This document shows, piece after piece, positions 39,171-49,300 of a stretch of 64,000 nt of DNA (within the stretch, counting starts at the first letter, position 1; each line of letters begins with the position of its first letter). The DNA is from a virus, in IMG/VR virus record IMGVR_UViG_3300037258_000046, positions 1 to 64,000 of that record. One strand, given 5' to 3'. The position numbers were made by a program, and so were the translations under genes. The notes beneath the pieces were generated by a model, which saw only the letters and a program-made list of their open reading frames with translations, was not told the origin of the DNA and did no database searches.

Positions 39171-40370
39171 CTAGCTCAGCGTCGCCGTCGAGAACAGCGC
39201 CACGTCCGCCGAGCTGATCGGCAGATCCGCCGCCGTCCCGTTGAGCTTGAGCGCACTCGATCCCGCCACGCTCACGTTCGCGACACCCTCGACGTCGAGG
39301 ATCGCCGCCAGCACCTTGTTCAGGATCACGTAGCCGCCAGCCGGAAGCGAGCTGATGTAAGCCTGAATCGCCGCGACGATGTTCGCACGGATCGCCCGCG
39401 TGCCCGCCGTCCCGTCGTAGCTGTACCCCGAGTTGAAGGTGACCGTCGCCGCGACCGTCACCGCCAGCCCGACCGGCGTAGCGATCGTGAGGATATGCCC
39501 GATCGGCCCGAGCCCCGACCCGTCGCCGTTCGCGTTCGGATCCCAAGCCGCCTGCTGCGCCGCGATGAACGCCGTCGACAGCGGGTTGTTGTTCTCGTCG
39601 GTCACCATCACGCGCACCGTGCACGTGCCCGCCCAATTCGACTGCACCGACACGTTGCCGACACCCGGGATCGCAAGGAACCACCGCTGATAGTCGGAGA
39701 TCGTGCCCGCCCCCTGCGTGCCCGCCAGCGCGTTCCCGAGCCGGTCCTGGAGCTGCGAGTCGCTCTCGACGTCGGCACCGCCCGACATCGGCAGCGCGTT
39801 CGTGACGGCCGTGATCCCGCCGACGCCCGTGTTGAGCTGCGAGATCGCGCCCGAGAGCACGTTCCCCGCCGACCCCGCGAGCTGCGCCACGACCGGCAGC
39901 ATCACGACGCCCTGCCCGCCGCCGAGACTCGAATCGACAGTGCCGCCCGCCGTCGTCTGGAAAGCCTGCCCGTTCGCGTCGGGCGCCGGAGCCTCCGTCG
40001 CGACCACCACGCCCGTGTTCACGATCGTCCCCGCCGCACCCGTGAAGGTCACGAGCCCGTCCGCCGGATTGGCCTCCTTGCGCGCCAGCCCATTCGCCTC
40101 CGCATGCGCGTCCAGGAACGGGCCCTGCGCCAGCGTCGGGATTCCCGTGCGCGGCACCTCGTTGCTCGCGAAGTCGCGCAGCCGGTCAATCTCGATCGAG
40201 AAGGCCACGTCGAAGTCGTTCGCGATCGCGCCCGGCGTCAGGTCCAGGAACGACGGATCGTTGGGGTCGATGCCCGCGTTCTGATCGGCGACGATCCGGC
40301 CCAGGATCGTCTCGACCGTGTCCACGCTGAGCGGCGGAGCGGCCTGCTGAAAATAGTCCAAGCTGCTCAT
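39171..40370 (-). CDS. Baseplate J-like protein (XkdT/gp47 type), 399 aa
   Basis: ATGA overlap with the HNH gene. Helical N-terminus (ILGRIVADQNAGI, DFDVAFSIEIDRLRDFA), then NALAGTQGAGTISDYQRWFL, VGNVSVQSNWAGTCTVRVMV and a C-terminal domain with ILDVEGVANVSVAG. These are the blocks of the baseplate J family, which joins the wedge to the hub. Confidence 0.85.
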   Translation of the reverse strand: MSSLDYFQQAAPPLSVDTVETILGRIVADQNAGIDPNDPSFLDLTPGAIANDFDVAFSIEIDRLRDFASNEVPRTGIPTLAQGPFLDAHAEANGLARKEANPADGLVTFTGAAGTIVNTGVVVATEAPAPDANGQAFQTTAGGTVDSSLGGGQGVVMLPVVAQLAGSAGNVLSGAISQLNTGVGGITAVTNALPMSGGADVESDSQLQDRLGNALAGTQGAGTISDYQRWFLAIPGVGNVSVQSNWAGTCTVRVMVTDENNNPLSTAFIAAQQAAWDPNANGDGSGLGPIGHILTIATPVGLAVTVAATVTFNSGYSYDGTAGTRAIRANIVAAIQAYISSLPAGGYVILNKVLAAILDVEGVANVSVAGSSALKLNGTAADLPISSADVALFSTATLS

Positions 40371-40816
40371 GCGGCAGCCCTCCTCTCGCGCTGCCGTTCA
40401 CGGTCGCAACGACGGCATCGCCGCTGTCCGCCGCGGATGGATAGGTTCAGGCCCGCGTAAGCGTGCCCCCACGGACAGTGCGTCTTTCGCGCGTTGATCG
40501 CGGCGGCCGTGTCGCTCAGATGCACATGCTCGGCCCGCGTCACTGGCCGCAGATGCGCCGGGTTGACGCACGGCTCGTTCTCGCAGAGATGGTGAAGCTC
40601 GTGCCCGTTCGGGACAGGGCCCACGTTCAGCTCGTAGGAGACGATGTGCGCGAGCGCCATCGTGCGCGGCACGCCCCGCTGAATCTGTCCGTACCCCGTC
40701 GGTTGACAGGATGCGGTCCAGAGCCAGCACGGTCCCAGCTCCGGCTTGAGCGTCGGCCCGTCCTTGTCGACCTTCGACCAAAACCGCACCTCCAGCGAGC
40801 CGTTCACGCGAGCCAT
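40367..40816 (-). CDS. HNH homing endonuclease, 149 aa
   Basis: RFWSKVDKDG opening, then CWLWTAS, GYGQIQ, LAHIVSYELNVGPVPNG, HELHHLC (catalytic His 75-76) and CVNPAHLRPVTRAEHV. This is the HNH_3 homing family. A second Cys/His module follows (THCPWGHAY, CRRC). It interrupts the baseplate wedge and J genes with a short gap on one side and an ATGA overlap on the other. Confidence 0.9.
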   Translation of the reverse strand: MARVNGSLEVRFWSKVDKDGPTLKPELGPCWLWTASCQPTGYGQIQRGVPRTMALAHIVSYELNVGPVPNGHELHHLCENEPCVNPAHLRPVTRAEHVHLSDTAAAINARKTHCPWGHAYAGLNLSIRGGQRRCRRCDRERQRERRAAA

Positions 40817-40819
40817 TCG

Positions 40820-41395
40820 TCAGCCTCCTTGGACCGATGGGCCCGGGGTTGTAAGGGGGTAGCGCGTCACCTGGAGCGGGTCAAGATCGTTGCCCTCCGG
40901 CACCACGACAAAGCTCACGAACATCGCATCGTCAGGCGTGTTGCCCGACTCCAGCCCGTCGTCGTAGTCCACCTCGAAGTCAGTGATCGCGGAGATCCGC
41001 GGGTGCTGCGTCAGCGCGTCGGAGATCAGCGCCTCAAGCTCCGCCGCTCGCGCCGCGTCGAACGGCGTGCCGTCGATGAACTCGTTCGCGCCATCCAACC
41101 CGTAGTCGTTCGCCATGTGCACCGGAGCGGCCGCGCGATCGGTGATCAACGTCTTGCCGATCCACTGCTTGAGCGCGTCGAGCCCGTACGCCATCAGCGG
41201 CCCGCCCGCGATCGTCGGCACGAGCGTCTGATTCACGAAGTCGAAGACGTAGGTGCGCCCGAGCGGCGGAGGCTCCTGCGCCTGCGTGACCGGCGACGCC
41301 GGGTCCGCGAGCTGATCGAGCAGCGAGAGCTGATCCGCGGGGAGCGCCGGATCGGTCACGTCCGGGATCAGGCTGTATCCGGTGTTATCGGCCAT
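40820..41395 (-). CDS. Baseplate wedge protein, gp25-like/XkdS-like, 191 aa
   Basis: DALKQWIGKTLITDRAAAPV, then NDYGLDGANEFIDGTPFD and LISDALTQHPRISAITDFEV follow the gp25/XkdS pattern (lysozyme-like baseplate wedge). N-terminal 40 residues are a Pro/Leu-rich arm. Upstream of baseplate J save for the inserted HNH gene. Confidence 0.75.
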   Translation of the reverse strand: MADNTGYSLIPDVTDPALPADQLSLLDQLADPASPVTQAQEPPPLGRTYVFDFVNQTLVPTIAGGPLMAYGLDALKQWIGKTLITDRAAAPVHMANDYGLDGANEFIDGTPFDAARAAELEALISDALTQHPRISAITDFEVDYDDGLESGNTPDDAMFVSFVVVPEGNDLDPLQVTRYPLTTPGPSVQGG

Positions 41396-41411
41396 CGTTC
41401 GATCCTACGAG

Positions 41412-43220
41412 CTACGCGGTCCCGTTGTTTGCCGTCGGGCGCATGATCTCCTCGATCGTGAACGAATCGCCGAAGCTCGCCGCCCCGTTGAGAATCGTGG
41501 CGCCAGTGCTCGCCAACCATCCCGGCTGATAGAGGTGCGATCCGGCGCCCACCGCCATCTCCTCGTCGATCAGGAAAAGCCCATAGGCGCCCACGACCGG
41601 AAGCTGGACCACCGTCACGTTGCCGGTTGCCGTGTTGTCGATGAACGCCACCGACTCGTAGACGCCGCCCGAAGCATTCGCCGTCACGTTGATGGTCGCG
41701 ATGTAGCGAAAGCGCACCTCGCTCCCGCCGGACTCGAAGCGCAGCGAAAGGTGCGTCGTGTCGATGGGCGCGTAGCTCGAACCGCTCGAACTCGCGTTAG
41801 TGCCCGAGCTCTGGATCTTCGCCCTCCCGCCCATCGCCCACGGCCGTCGATCGCGCCCCGATGCAGGGATCGGCGAGCCGGTAGCGGGCGTGCCTGCGAT
41901 CAGGCTGTAGTTGACGCCGGTCACCTGGCCGATGCCGTCCCACATCATCACGTTCGTCCCGTTGTTGGACGCGAGGCGCTGATCGCCCGCGGCCGTCGCT
42001 CCGGTGCTGCGGTTCCCGAAGAAGTAGAGGCTCGCCGTCGCCGTGCCGCCCGGCGTCGGAGTCGCAGTCAGCACCACCCCCACGTACATGCAGTCCCCGG
42101 TCGTGATGCCCGCCGCCGTCAGCGACAGCGCCGGAGCGGACGGCACGACGTTGCGCACGAGCAACCCGCTCGGCAACGGCAGCCACACCGCGTCGCCCGT
42201 CGGCCAGTGAGTGAACGTCAGCGCCCCGCCGCTCGCGACCGACGCGGAGATCACGCCCGGGTTCGTGATGCCGACGACGCCCGCCCGAATCGCATCCGGG
42301 TAGGCGTAGGGCGCGCCCGGCGCCGTGTAGCTCAGCACGAGATCCCCGGCCGTCGTCGCGAATGTGCCGTTGATCGCGATGTTCACGATGTCGAGTTCGT
42401 AATAGCCGGTATGGCTCACCACGCCGCTGAGCTGCGCGAGCAGGAAGTGCGCCGGGTTCGAGTTCGAGAACAGCTTGATGACGCCGCCCGCGAGCATCTC
42501 GCTGATCCACACGCCCACATTGATCCCGGCCGCGTCGATCTGATCAACGTAGATCGCGGTCACGCTCGCCAGCGTCGCGTTGTTCACCCGCAGCTTCCCC
42601 GACCCCGGGTCCGCGTTCGTGACGCCCGTGTCGAACGTCCACGCGAAGCTGTCGCCGCCAGCCTGCCCGTTCGCGCCAGCAGGCCCCGAGAGCGCCCCAG
42701 CGGCCACCGCAGCATCGACGTACGCCGTCGACGCCGCCTGCACGTTGTCGGTCAGCGGCGCCGCCGTCGGCACCGTCGGCGTGCCCGTCAGCGACGCGTT
42801 ATTGAGTGGCGCGGCGCCCGTCACCTGGCCGACCGTGTAGTCGCCGCTCACCGGCGCCACGGCGCCCTTGCGGCCGTTGAAGCTGATCACCGCGCGCCCC
42901 GAGAGCGGCGCGACGTCGGTGTCGCCCTGCACGTCCGTGGCAACCCACTCCCCGACGTCCGTCTCGACGAGCAGCAGCGTGTCCCCGACCGCGAGCCCGC
43001 TCAGCACGTCGTAGGTGTAGACGTTCTGCCCGAGGATCACGTGCGTCTCGTCGAGCGAATAGTCAGCGTCGAACGGCTGGAGCGTGAACGTGCGGTTGCC
43101 CGCCGACCCGCCGAGCGCCGTGATGTTGGCGCGGCTCGTCTGCTTGCCGTGGCGGCGCACGTGCGACTCGATGACCGGCCGCATCGCGCGCACGAACTCT
43201 CTAGCGACCGCGCGGCTCAT
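41412..43220 (-). CDS. Baseplate spike/fibre-like protein, 602 aa
   Basis: ATGA overlap start. The N-terminal 100 residues (FVRAMRPVIESHVRRHGKQT, then VILGQNVYTYDVLSGLAVGD) resemble an OB-fold spike domain. FNGRKGAVAPVSGDYT with LNNASLTGTPTVPTA is the short motif that starts phage fibre shafts. The remainder is beta-rich and includes TGDCMYVGVVLTATPTPGG. Position between the hub and the gp25-like wedge matches XkdR; the long fibre-like extension suggests a receptor-facing spike. Confidence 0.6.
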   Translation of the reverse strand: MSRAVAREFVRAMRPVIESHVRRHGKQTSRANITALGGSAGNRTFTLQPFDADYSLDETHVILGQNVYTYDVLSGLAVGDTLLLVETDVGEWVATDVQGDTDVAPLSGRAVISFNGRKGAVAPVSGDYTVGQVTGAAPLNNASLTGTPTVPTAAPLTDNVQAASTAYVDAAVAAGALSGPAGANGQAGGDSFAWTFDTGVTNADPGSGKLRVNNATLASVTAIYVDQIDAAGINVGVWISEMLAGGVIKLFSNSNPAHFLLAQLSGVVSHTGYYELDIVNIAINGTFATTAGDLVLSYTAPGAPYAYPDAIRAGVVGITNPGVISASVASGGALTFTHWPTGDAVWLPLPSGLLVRNVVPSAPALSLTAAGITTGDCMYVGVVLTATPTPGGTATASLYFFGNRSTGATAAGDQRLASNNGTNVMMWDGIGQVTGVNYSLIAGTPATGSPIPASGRDRRPWAMGGRAKIQSSGTNASSSGSSYAPIDTTHLSLRFESGGSEVRFRYIATINVTANASGGVYESVAFIDNTATGNVTVVQLPVVGAYGLFLIDEEMAVGAGSHLYQPGWLASTGATILNGAASFGDSFTIEEIMRPTANNGTA

Positions 43221-44119
43221 GTAGGCAGCGGCAAGACGTCGCAGGTCACGGTGTCCTGCGCCCACCCGCTGATCGCAAGGAACGCGCGGCGCGTCAGCGA
43301 AATGTCCTCGTCCTGCGTCTCGTCCGGGAAGTTGCGCGCCGCGTACAGCAGCACCGCGGCCGTCGCCTGATAGACGCCGTAGCGGCGGATGACCAGGATG
43401 CGCTCGCCGACGTAGCCCTCCATCGCGCCGCCGATGCGCGCGAGCGCGAACGCTCCCGTCTCGACGTCGAAGTTCACGCCATGCCAGCCGACCACGACCT
43501 CGGGGATCTCGCCGAGGTTGCCGCGCGGGATCGCCCCGGCCGCCCCGAACGCGCGCTGCGACAGCTCCCACGGCAGCCGCCCCAGGTAGACGTCGGTCAC
43601 GTTGTCGGGCGCGCTCCACGACTCGAACAGCGTCGCGTAGAACGGCAGCCCGTCGCTGATGCCCGTCCACGCGCCCGGGCTCGCGAGGCTGCCCGGCAGC
43701 GTCTCGTCCTCCGGCGTCGTCACCGCGGCGTAGCCCGCGTTCTCGTTCGCGTGGAGCACCCCGAGGATGCGCGCCGCGTTGCCGCCCGGCAGCCCGTAGA
43801 GCGCGATCGTGTAGGTGTCCGGGTTCAGCAGCATCCCGGTCAGCGTCGGCGACAGGAAGTCGACCCACCCGGCCGCCTGCCCCGGCACGATCGTGACCGG
43901 CAAGCTCGTCGCGAGCAGCACGTCGCCCGTCGCACCGCCGCGGTAGAACAGCGCAATCACCTGCTGCGCGCCGCCGCCACCGCCGCCGTCCATGTAGACG
44001 CTGATCTTCGAGAGCGCCTGCGTCACCGTCCCCGACGGGATCGAGCAGCGCAGCCCATACAGCTCGCTCGACCCGACCGCGATCGGATCGGTCCCCGCCT
44101 GCGGCAACCCCAGCAGCAT
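43217..44119 (-). CDS. Baseplate-region protein, 300 aa
   Basis: Start ATG at 44119, three bases after the upstream TAG. The N-terminal half is jelly-roll-like (SKISVYMDGGGGGGAQQVIA, LPVTIVPGQAAGWVDF). The C-terminal half has GWHGVNFDVETGAFALARI and EDISLTRRAFLAISGWA, which loosely recalls double-psi barrel proteins of baseplates. Family not certain. Confidence 0.55.
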   Translation of the reverse strand: MLLGLPQAGTDPIAVGSSELYGLRCSIPSGTVTQALSKISVYMDGGGGGGAQQVIALFYRGGATGDVLLATSLPVTIVPGQAAGWVDFLSPTLTGMLLNPDTYTIALYGLPGGNAARILGVLHANENAGYAAVTTPEDETLPGSLASPGAWTGISDGLPFYATLFESWSAPDNVTDVYLGRLPWELSQRAFGAAGAIPRGNLGEIPEVVVGWHGVNFDVETGAFALARIGGAMEGYVGERILVIRRYGVYQATAAVLLYAARNFPDETQDEDISLTRRAFLAISGWAQDTVTCDVLPLPT

Positions 44120-44121
44120 CG

Positions 44122-45429
44122 CTAGCCCTTCGTCTTCCCGGCGTGCACGACCGCCTTCGCCGTCTTCGGCCGAGCCGACGCCGCGAGATAGTGCGAGCCC
44201 TTCTGATTGTGCAGGCCACGGATCCGCGTCGACCCCGTCTTGCTCGACTGATCCTCCAGCCACGGATCGTTATAGCCGCACACGATGTCCATGCTGTAGG
44301 TCCCCGCACTGACCGCGTGCGTCACCGACTGCACGTAAACCATCTGATTGAACTTGATCTCCGGGATCGTCAGGAGCAGCGCGTCGCCGACGTCGACCCA
44401 CGGGATACCCGGATGCGTGACCTCGATGCTCGGATGCGGCGTCGCGTAGCGCGCGAGGTACTTGAGCCCATAGTCGTAGAGCCCGGCGCTCGTGTTGATG
44501 TTCGACGGCGCCGTGATCACCTTCTGCACGTAGCCGAAGCGCTTGATCCCGAGGTGATTCACGACCGTCATCTGCACCGAACTCGACCCGCGCCGCGCGT
44601 TCCCCGCCGACGTCTTCCCCGTGTTCTTCGCGTGCCCCTCAACCACGACCGCGTTCGCGTAGTAGCTGCCCGTGAAGCTCGACTTGACCGCCTCCATCAG
44701 CGCCGGGCCCAGCGGCAGCATGTAGCGCGGCTTGCTCACCTCCGTGACCTCCAGGTTCCCGCGGTCGTCGTCGATGACGTACCGGCGGCCGGTCAGCACG
44801 CGCTCCTGCTGCCACGCCTTGATGATCACGTCATAGGCGCTCGCGTTGTCCTTGATCGCCGAGAGCTTTGCCGTCGACGGCGCGATCTTCCCGATCGGCG
44901 CATTGAAGCGATTGCACGCGTAGACCGTGATCTCCGGCGCCGTCCACCCGCCCGGATGCTGCTTGTCCGGCGAGAACAACCACTTAGCCTTCGACTGCGT
45001 GAGCGACGCAATGTTGATCGTCTCCAGCGTCAGGTCCGTCACCCCTGCCACGACCGACTCCTGCGGGTTGCTCACGCCCAGCCGGAGAAACTGATACCAC
45101 GGGCCCTTCGGGCCGGTCAGCGAGACGTCAATCTCGATCTGATCGGCCTGCTGAATCGTGTCGGCCTCGTCGTACCCCAGCGGCCGGTAGAACTCCAGCG
45201 TGCCCGTCCGCGGCGCCGCGCCGTTGCGCTCCCACCCGATCTGATCGACGAGCTGATCGAGGCTCACCGTCGGGCGCTGCTTGCGATACGCCGTCACCCG
45301 GAAGCTCTCGCGGCCGAACACGTAGTTAGTCATCTTCGGCTGCCAGTAGTTCTGCGCCGTCGTCGGCGGGAACGGGTCCGCATGCTTCGCGCCCGTCGCC
45401 GTCGCCGCGTACGCGGTAGCGCCGCTCAC
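44122..45429 (-). CDS. Baseplate hub, XkdQ/gpD-like, 435 aa
   Basis: GTGA overlap start. MTNYVFGRESFRVTAYRKQR near residue 30, QADQIEIDVSLTG, VYACNRFNAPIG, NASAYDVIIKAWQQERVLTG, HPSIEVTHPGIPWVDVGDAL and VQSVTHAVSAGTYSMDI are the order seen in XkdQ-type hub proteins, which form the barrel that carries the spike. Follows the LysM protein as in PBSX-type phages. Confidence 0.8.
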   Translation of the reverse strand: MSGATAYAATATGAKHADPFPPTTAQNYWQPKMTNYVFGRESFRVTAYRKQRPTVSLDQLVDQIGWERNGAAPRTGTLEFYRPLGYDEADTIQQADQIEIDVSLTGPKGPWYQFLRLGVSNPQESVVAGVTDLTLETINIASLTQSKAKWLFSPDKQHPGGWTAPEITVYACNRFNAPIGKIAPSTAKLSAIKDNASAYDVIIKAWQQERVLTGRRYVIDDDRGNLEVTEVSKPRYMLPLGPALMEAVKSSFTGSYYANAVVVEGHAKNTGKTSAGNARRGSSSVQMTVVNHLGIKRFGYVQKVITAPSNINTSAGLYDYGLKYLARYATPHPSIEVTHPGIPWVDVGDALLLTIPEIKFNQMVYVQSVTHAVSAGTYSMDIVCGYNDPWLEDQSSKTGSTRIRGLHNQKGSHYLAASARPKTAKAVVHAGKTKG

Positions 45430-46373
45430 TGACCGGCCGCCGACGGCGTCGAGGAGTGCTTCACCTTCGGCGGCAGCAGCAGCGTCGTCTTGTGATGCGC
45501 CTGCATCCACGCCTGCAACTGCCCCGCGTCGCTCGCCGACACGTTCGTGATGCCGTTCAGCGCCGCGACGTTGCGCCAGTCGCTCGGCGAGCCCATCTGC
45601 TTGCGCGCGACGTCGTAGAGCGAATCGGTACTCAGTACCCGGTACGCGACCGGCATGACCCCGGCACCATGCCCCGGGCTCGGGCCGCCCGACCCTCCCG
45701 AGCTGCCAGCGCCCGGCGTCGACCCCGACCGCGCGCGGCGCGTGCCGTCGGCCGTCAGCTCCCGGTACTGCTGAAAGGTGACCGTCACGTACTCCGTGCC
45801 GATCTCGCCCGCCTTCTGCGTCGGCGACACGCCCGTGAGCGTCGCGAGCGAGTTCACGATCGGCTTGCTCCATATCTTCGGCTCGTCAGCGAGCAGCCGG
45901 AAGATCCCGTTAGCCTCGGCGATCGCCTCCAGCTCCGCGATGAAAGCCTGCGGCTCGAAGAACCCGTTTTTGGCGTTCGCGGGCCGCTGATCGGTGCCCT
46001 TCCAGACCACGAACGGCTCGTTGTCCCACACGAAGAGCGTGTCGAACTGCCACTGCCGCAGCGACGCTCCCTGCGGCCGCGACTGCTCCCTCGCGCTCAG
46101 CGTCTCGAACGGATTCCACGGCGCCAGCAGCGGGCGCGTGAACTCGTTCAGCGGCGGGCACTGAAACCGAAATGGCGTCTTGAGGATGCCGTCGGCCGTG
46201 ACGCCCTTCTCCGCCCGCAGCGTCACGCGGATCCCGCCGTCCTTGTCAAAGCCCACGTTCTGACGGTTGCTCCCGTCGCTCGCTGACTTCTTGCCCGACT
46301 GCGTCGACGTCGGATACTTCGACGTCGGCTGCGTCTGCCCCTGCCCCGGCGCGTAGCTATTCGCCGGGCTCAC
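45426..46373 (-). CDS. LysM baseplate protein, XkdP-like, 315 aa
   Basis: GTGA overlap with the tape measure stop. A basic, Gln/Ser-rich N-terminus, then a baseplate domain with FQCPPLNEFTRPLLAPWNPF and LRQWQFDTLFVWDNEPFVVW. The C-terminal LysM reads VMPVAYRVLSTDSLYDVARK, then WRNVAALNGI and LLLP. LysM may bind peptidoglycan at entry or help locate the hub. Confidence 0.8.
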   Translation of the reverse strand: MSPANSYAPGQGQTQPTSKYPTSTQSGKKSASDGSNRQNVGFDKDGGIRVTLRAEKGVTADGILKTPFRFQCPPLNEFTRPLLAPWNPFETLSAREQSRPQGASLRQWQFDTLFVWDNEPFVVWKGTDQRPANAKNGFFEPQAFIAELEAIAEANGIFRLLADEPKIWSKPIVNSLATLTGVSPTQKAGEIGTEYVTVTFQQYRELTADGTRRARSGSTPGAGSSGGSGGPSPGHGAGVMPVAYRVLSTDSLYDVARKQMGSPSDWRNVAALNGITNVSASDAGQLQAWMQAHHKTTLLLPPKVKHSSTPSAAGQ

Positions 46374-49300
46374 CGCAGCAGACTCAATTCGCTCTCGAAG
46401 CTCACGCGCTCGTGCTCCTCGGCGATCTCGCTCGCGAGCTGCCGCAGCTCCGCCTCGACCGCCGCACGCACCTCGCGGTGCAAGTCGCCCGGGCGCTTCC
46501 ACTCGATGTTCTGAATCGTCACCTGCACGATCACATCACCACGGCCGGTCGAGCTGCTCCCACTCGCCGGGCTGATCGACACCGTCTCCGGCACATCACC
46601 GACGCCGATCAGCGTCGGCCGGTCATAGGTGAACTCGCCGCCCGCGGCATGCCAGCCACCCCACTTCGGGCGCCCGCCCTTCGCGTACCAGCCGTCGGCC
46701 TCCTCGTGGCCCCACGCCGCGCCCGGCGAGCCGTAGCGCTGCCTGATGTACCCAAGCCCCCAAGCGATCTGCCCGGCCGCGTCTCCGAGCGCCACGGGCC
46801 CGTGCCCGAGGCTCTGAGCGATCCCGGCCGCGCCGCTAGTGGGATTGACCGCCGTGTCGCTCCAGCCGCTCTCACGCGTCCACAGCGCGTTCAGGTACGG
46901 CCACTGAGACGCAGGCCACCCGGCCGAGATCATCATGCGCCGCCCGATCTGCTGATTCACGCTCGGCGCCGTCCCCATCCCGCCGGGCACCGCGCCACCG
47001 CCGCCGCCTAGTGAGTTCATCCCGCTGAGGAGCGCCATCAGCTCCTTGATCAGCGGCGAGTTCACGAGCGCCCCCGCGATGCCGCCCGCCGCGCTCGACG
47101 TCTTCACGCCCACGCCAGCGAAGATGTTGCCGCCCGTCGCGTACCCCGGCGCCATGTGCGCGCTCGTCTCCCCCGCCACGAGCTGCCCGAGCGTCTTGCC
47201 GTACGCCGCCATCGTCGCGGCGCTCGCGCGCGCCTCCGTGTGCCGGTTCGCGATCAGCAGCTCGCCACCGCCGACGAACCCCGCGACGTTGCCGGACGGG
47301 TCGAGGATCGACCACGTGTCGCCCGAGATCGCGCCCGGCACGCGCATGCCCGTCGCCGCCGACGGCGGCGCCAGCCCGACGTAGTTCGTCGACCCTGCCT
47401 TCGCCACGAGCCCCGGGCTCCCCGGCTTCGCGGGCAGGCCCGTGTTCGTGCTCTTGCTCGACGAGAGCTGCGACACGTACTTCGACGCCTGCGCCGGGCT
47501 GTAGCCCATCGCCTCAAGTGCCCCCAGCGCCTCGCTCTTCATTGTCGCGAAATCCCCGGCCAGCTTCGCCTGAGCCCGGTCGATCGGGTTCGAGATGGCC
47601 GTGCTGATCTGGCTCCACTGCTGAGTCGACCCGTCGAGCACCTGGCCGTTGACCACCTTGATATTCGAGCCGAGGGTATGCATGTCCTGAGTGATCCCGG
47701 CCTGCAAATCGTCCATCGGCTTTTTGACGGCCGGGTTCTTCTGCTGCATCTGCTGAGCCCACGAATCCATCGCCTGCGCGAGCGACAGCCGCCCCGTCGG
47801 CGTCAGGTCATCGAGCTGCTGCTTGATCCCGGCGGCGAGCGCCGTCGTCTGCCGCTGCACCATCGAAGCTCGCGTGTCCGGCGTCGCCGCGTCATAGCCG
47901 GAGAGCCCCTTCATAAACGCATCGGTCCAGCTCTTCGCCGCCGAGCGGCCCTCACCCTCGACCGCGGCGATCGCGACGCCATGGACCCACTTACCCATCT
48001 GATGCTGCGCCGGAGTGTCGGAGTCCGAGCTAGTGACGCGCGCCAGCTCCGCCTCGTGGATCGCCTGCGTCCACAGCCCCTTCGCCAGATCCGAGGTGGC
48101 CTTCTTTGCCTGCGCCTTGAGCGCCGCGTCCTGCTGCGCCCCGCCGCCAGCGGACCCCTCGTAAAGACCCATCGTCGCCGCCACCGGGATCGTGACCGGC
48201 AGCAGCGCCGCGCCCAGCCCCGCACCGACCGCGCGGCCCACGGACCCGCCGATGACTCGCTGCCCGAGATTCGCGCCGCCGCGGATCGGCACCGCCGCGC
48301 CAGCCGCGATGTCGGTCCCCTCGCCGCTCGCCGTCTGCGTCGACCCGAGCCCCTTCAAGATCGCCTGCGTCGCCATCCCGACCACCGCACCGATGATCGG
48401 ATTGCCGCCGCTCAACACCGTCCCCGCGACCGCGCCGAGCGCCGACCCAGCGCCGAGGCCGCCGACCGTCTTCCCGAGCTGCCCCGGGAGAAGCTGCCCG
48501 AGGATCTGCGTCGCCGCGTACGCCATGCCAGCCGACGTCCCCGCCCGCAGCAGCGTCGCCGCACCACCCGCCAAGCCCCCAAGCGCCGACCGGCCAAGCG
48601 CCGAGATCCCGCCCGTCGTCTCCGCGCCGACGATGCCCTCCACGCCAGCCCCGCCCGCAGCCTCCGCCGCGGGCAGCGCCGCGCGCTCCGCCGCCACCGA
48701 CTCCGGCACCAACAGGCCCGAGTTGACGCGCGCGAACCCCGGCGTCAGCAGCGCAGCCTCCTCAGCACCCGTCGCCGACGCCGCAGTCGCCGCAGGCATC
48801 GCCGACGTCCGCGCGACCGTCGCATCAGTCGCCGCCGTCTCCTCAGCCGTCGCCGCCACCCCGGCCGGAGTGAACGGCACGCCGCCCGGGCCCGCGACCA
48901 CCATCACCGCCAGTGGATTCTCGATCGACCCCGGCCCGACGAACGACTTGTAACCCCACCCGAGCGCCGACGTCCCCGCCGACGTCCCCGCCGCCGCCGT
49001 GGCCGCCCCGCCGCCGCCAGCGTAGGCATCGAGCTTGTTCGCCATCTGGAAGGGGAAGCTCGCGACGCTCTTGCCGAACTCCGCGAAGGTCTTGACCGCC
49101 CCACCGATCCGGCGCGCCACGTTCACCCCGAGCGCCACGACGCTCGCGACCAGCACCCCACCGATCACGGCCGCCAGCGCCTCCGCCGCGGTCTTGTTCT
49201 CCGTGAACCAGTGAAACACCTCCTTCCCGTCGTCGATGACCTTCTCGACCTCCGGGATCAAAACGTCGCCGAGCCGGACGCCCAGCGACTCCGCGGCCCC

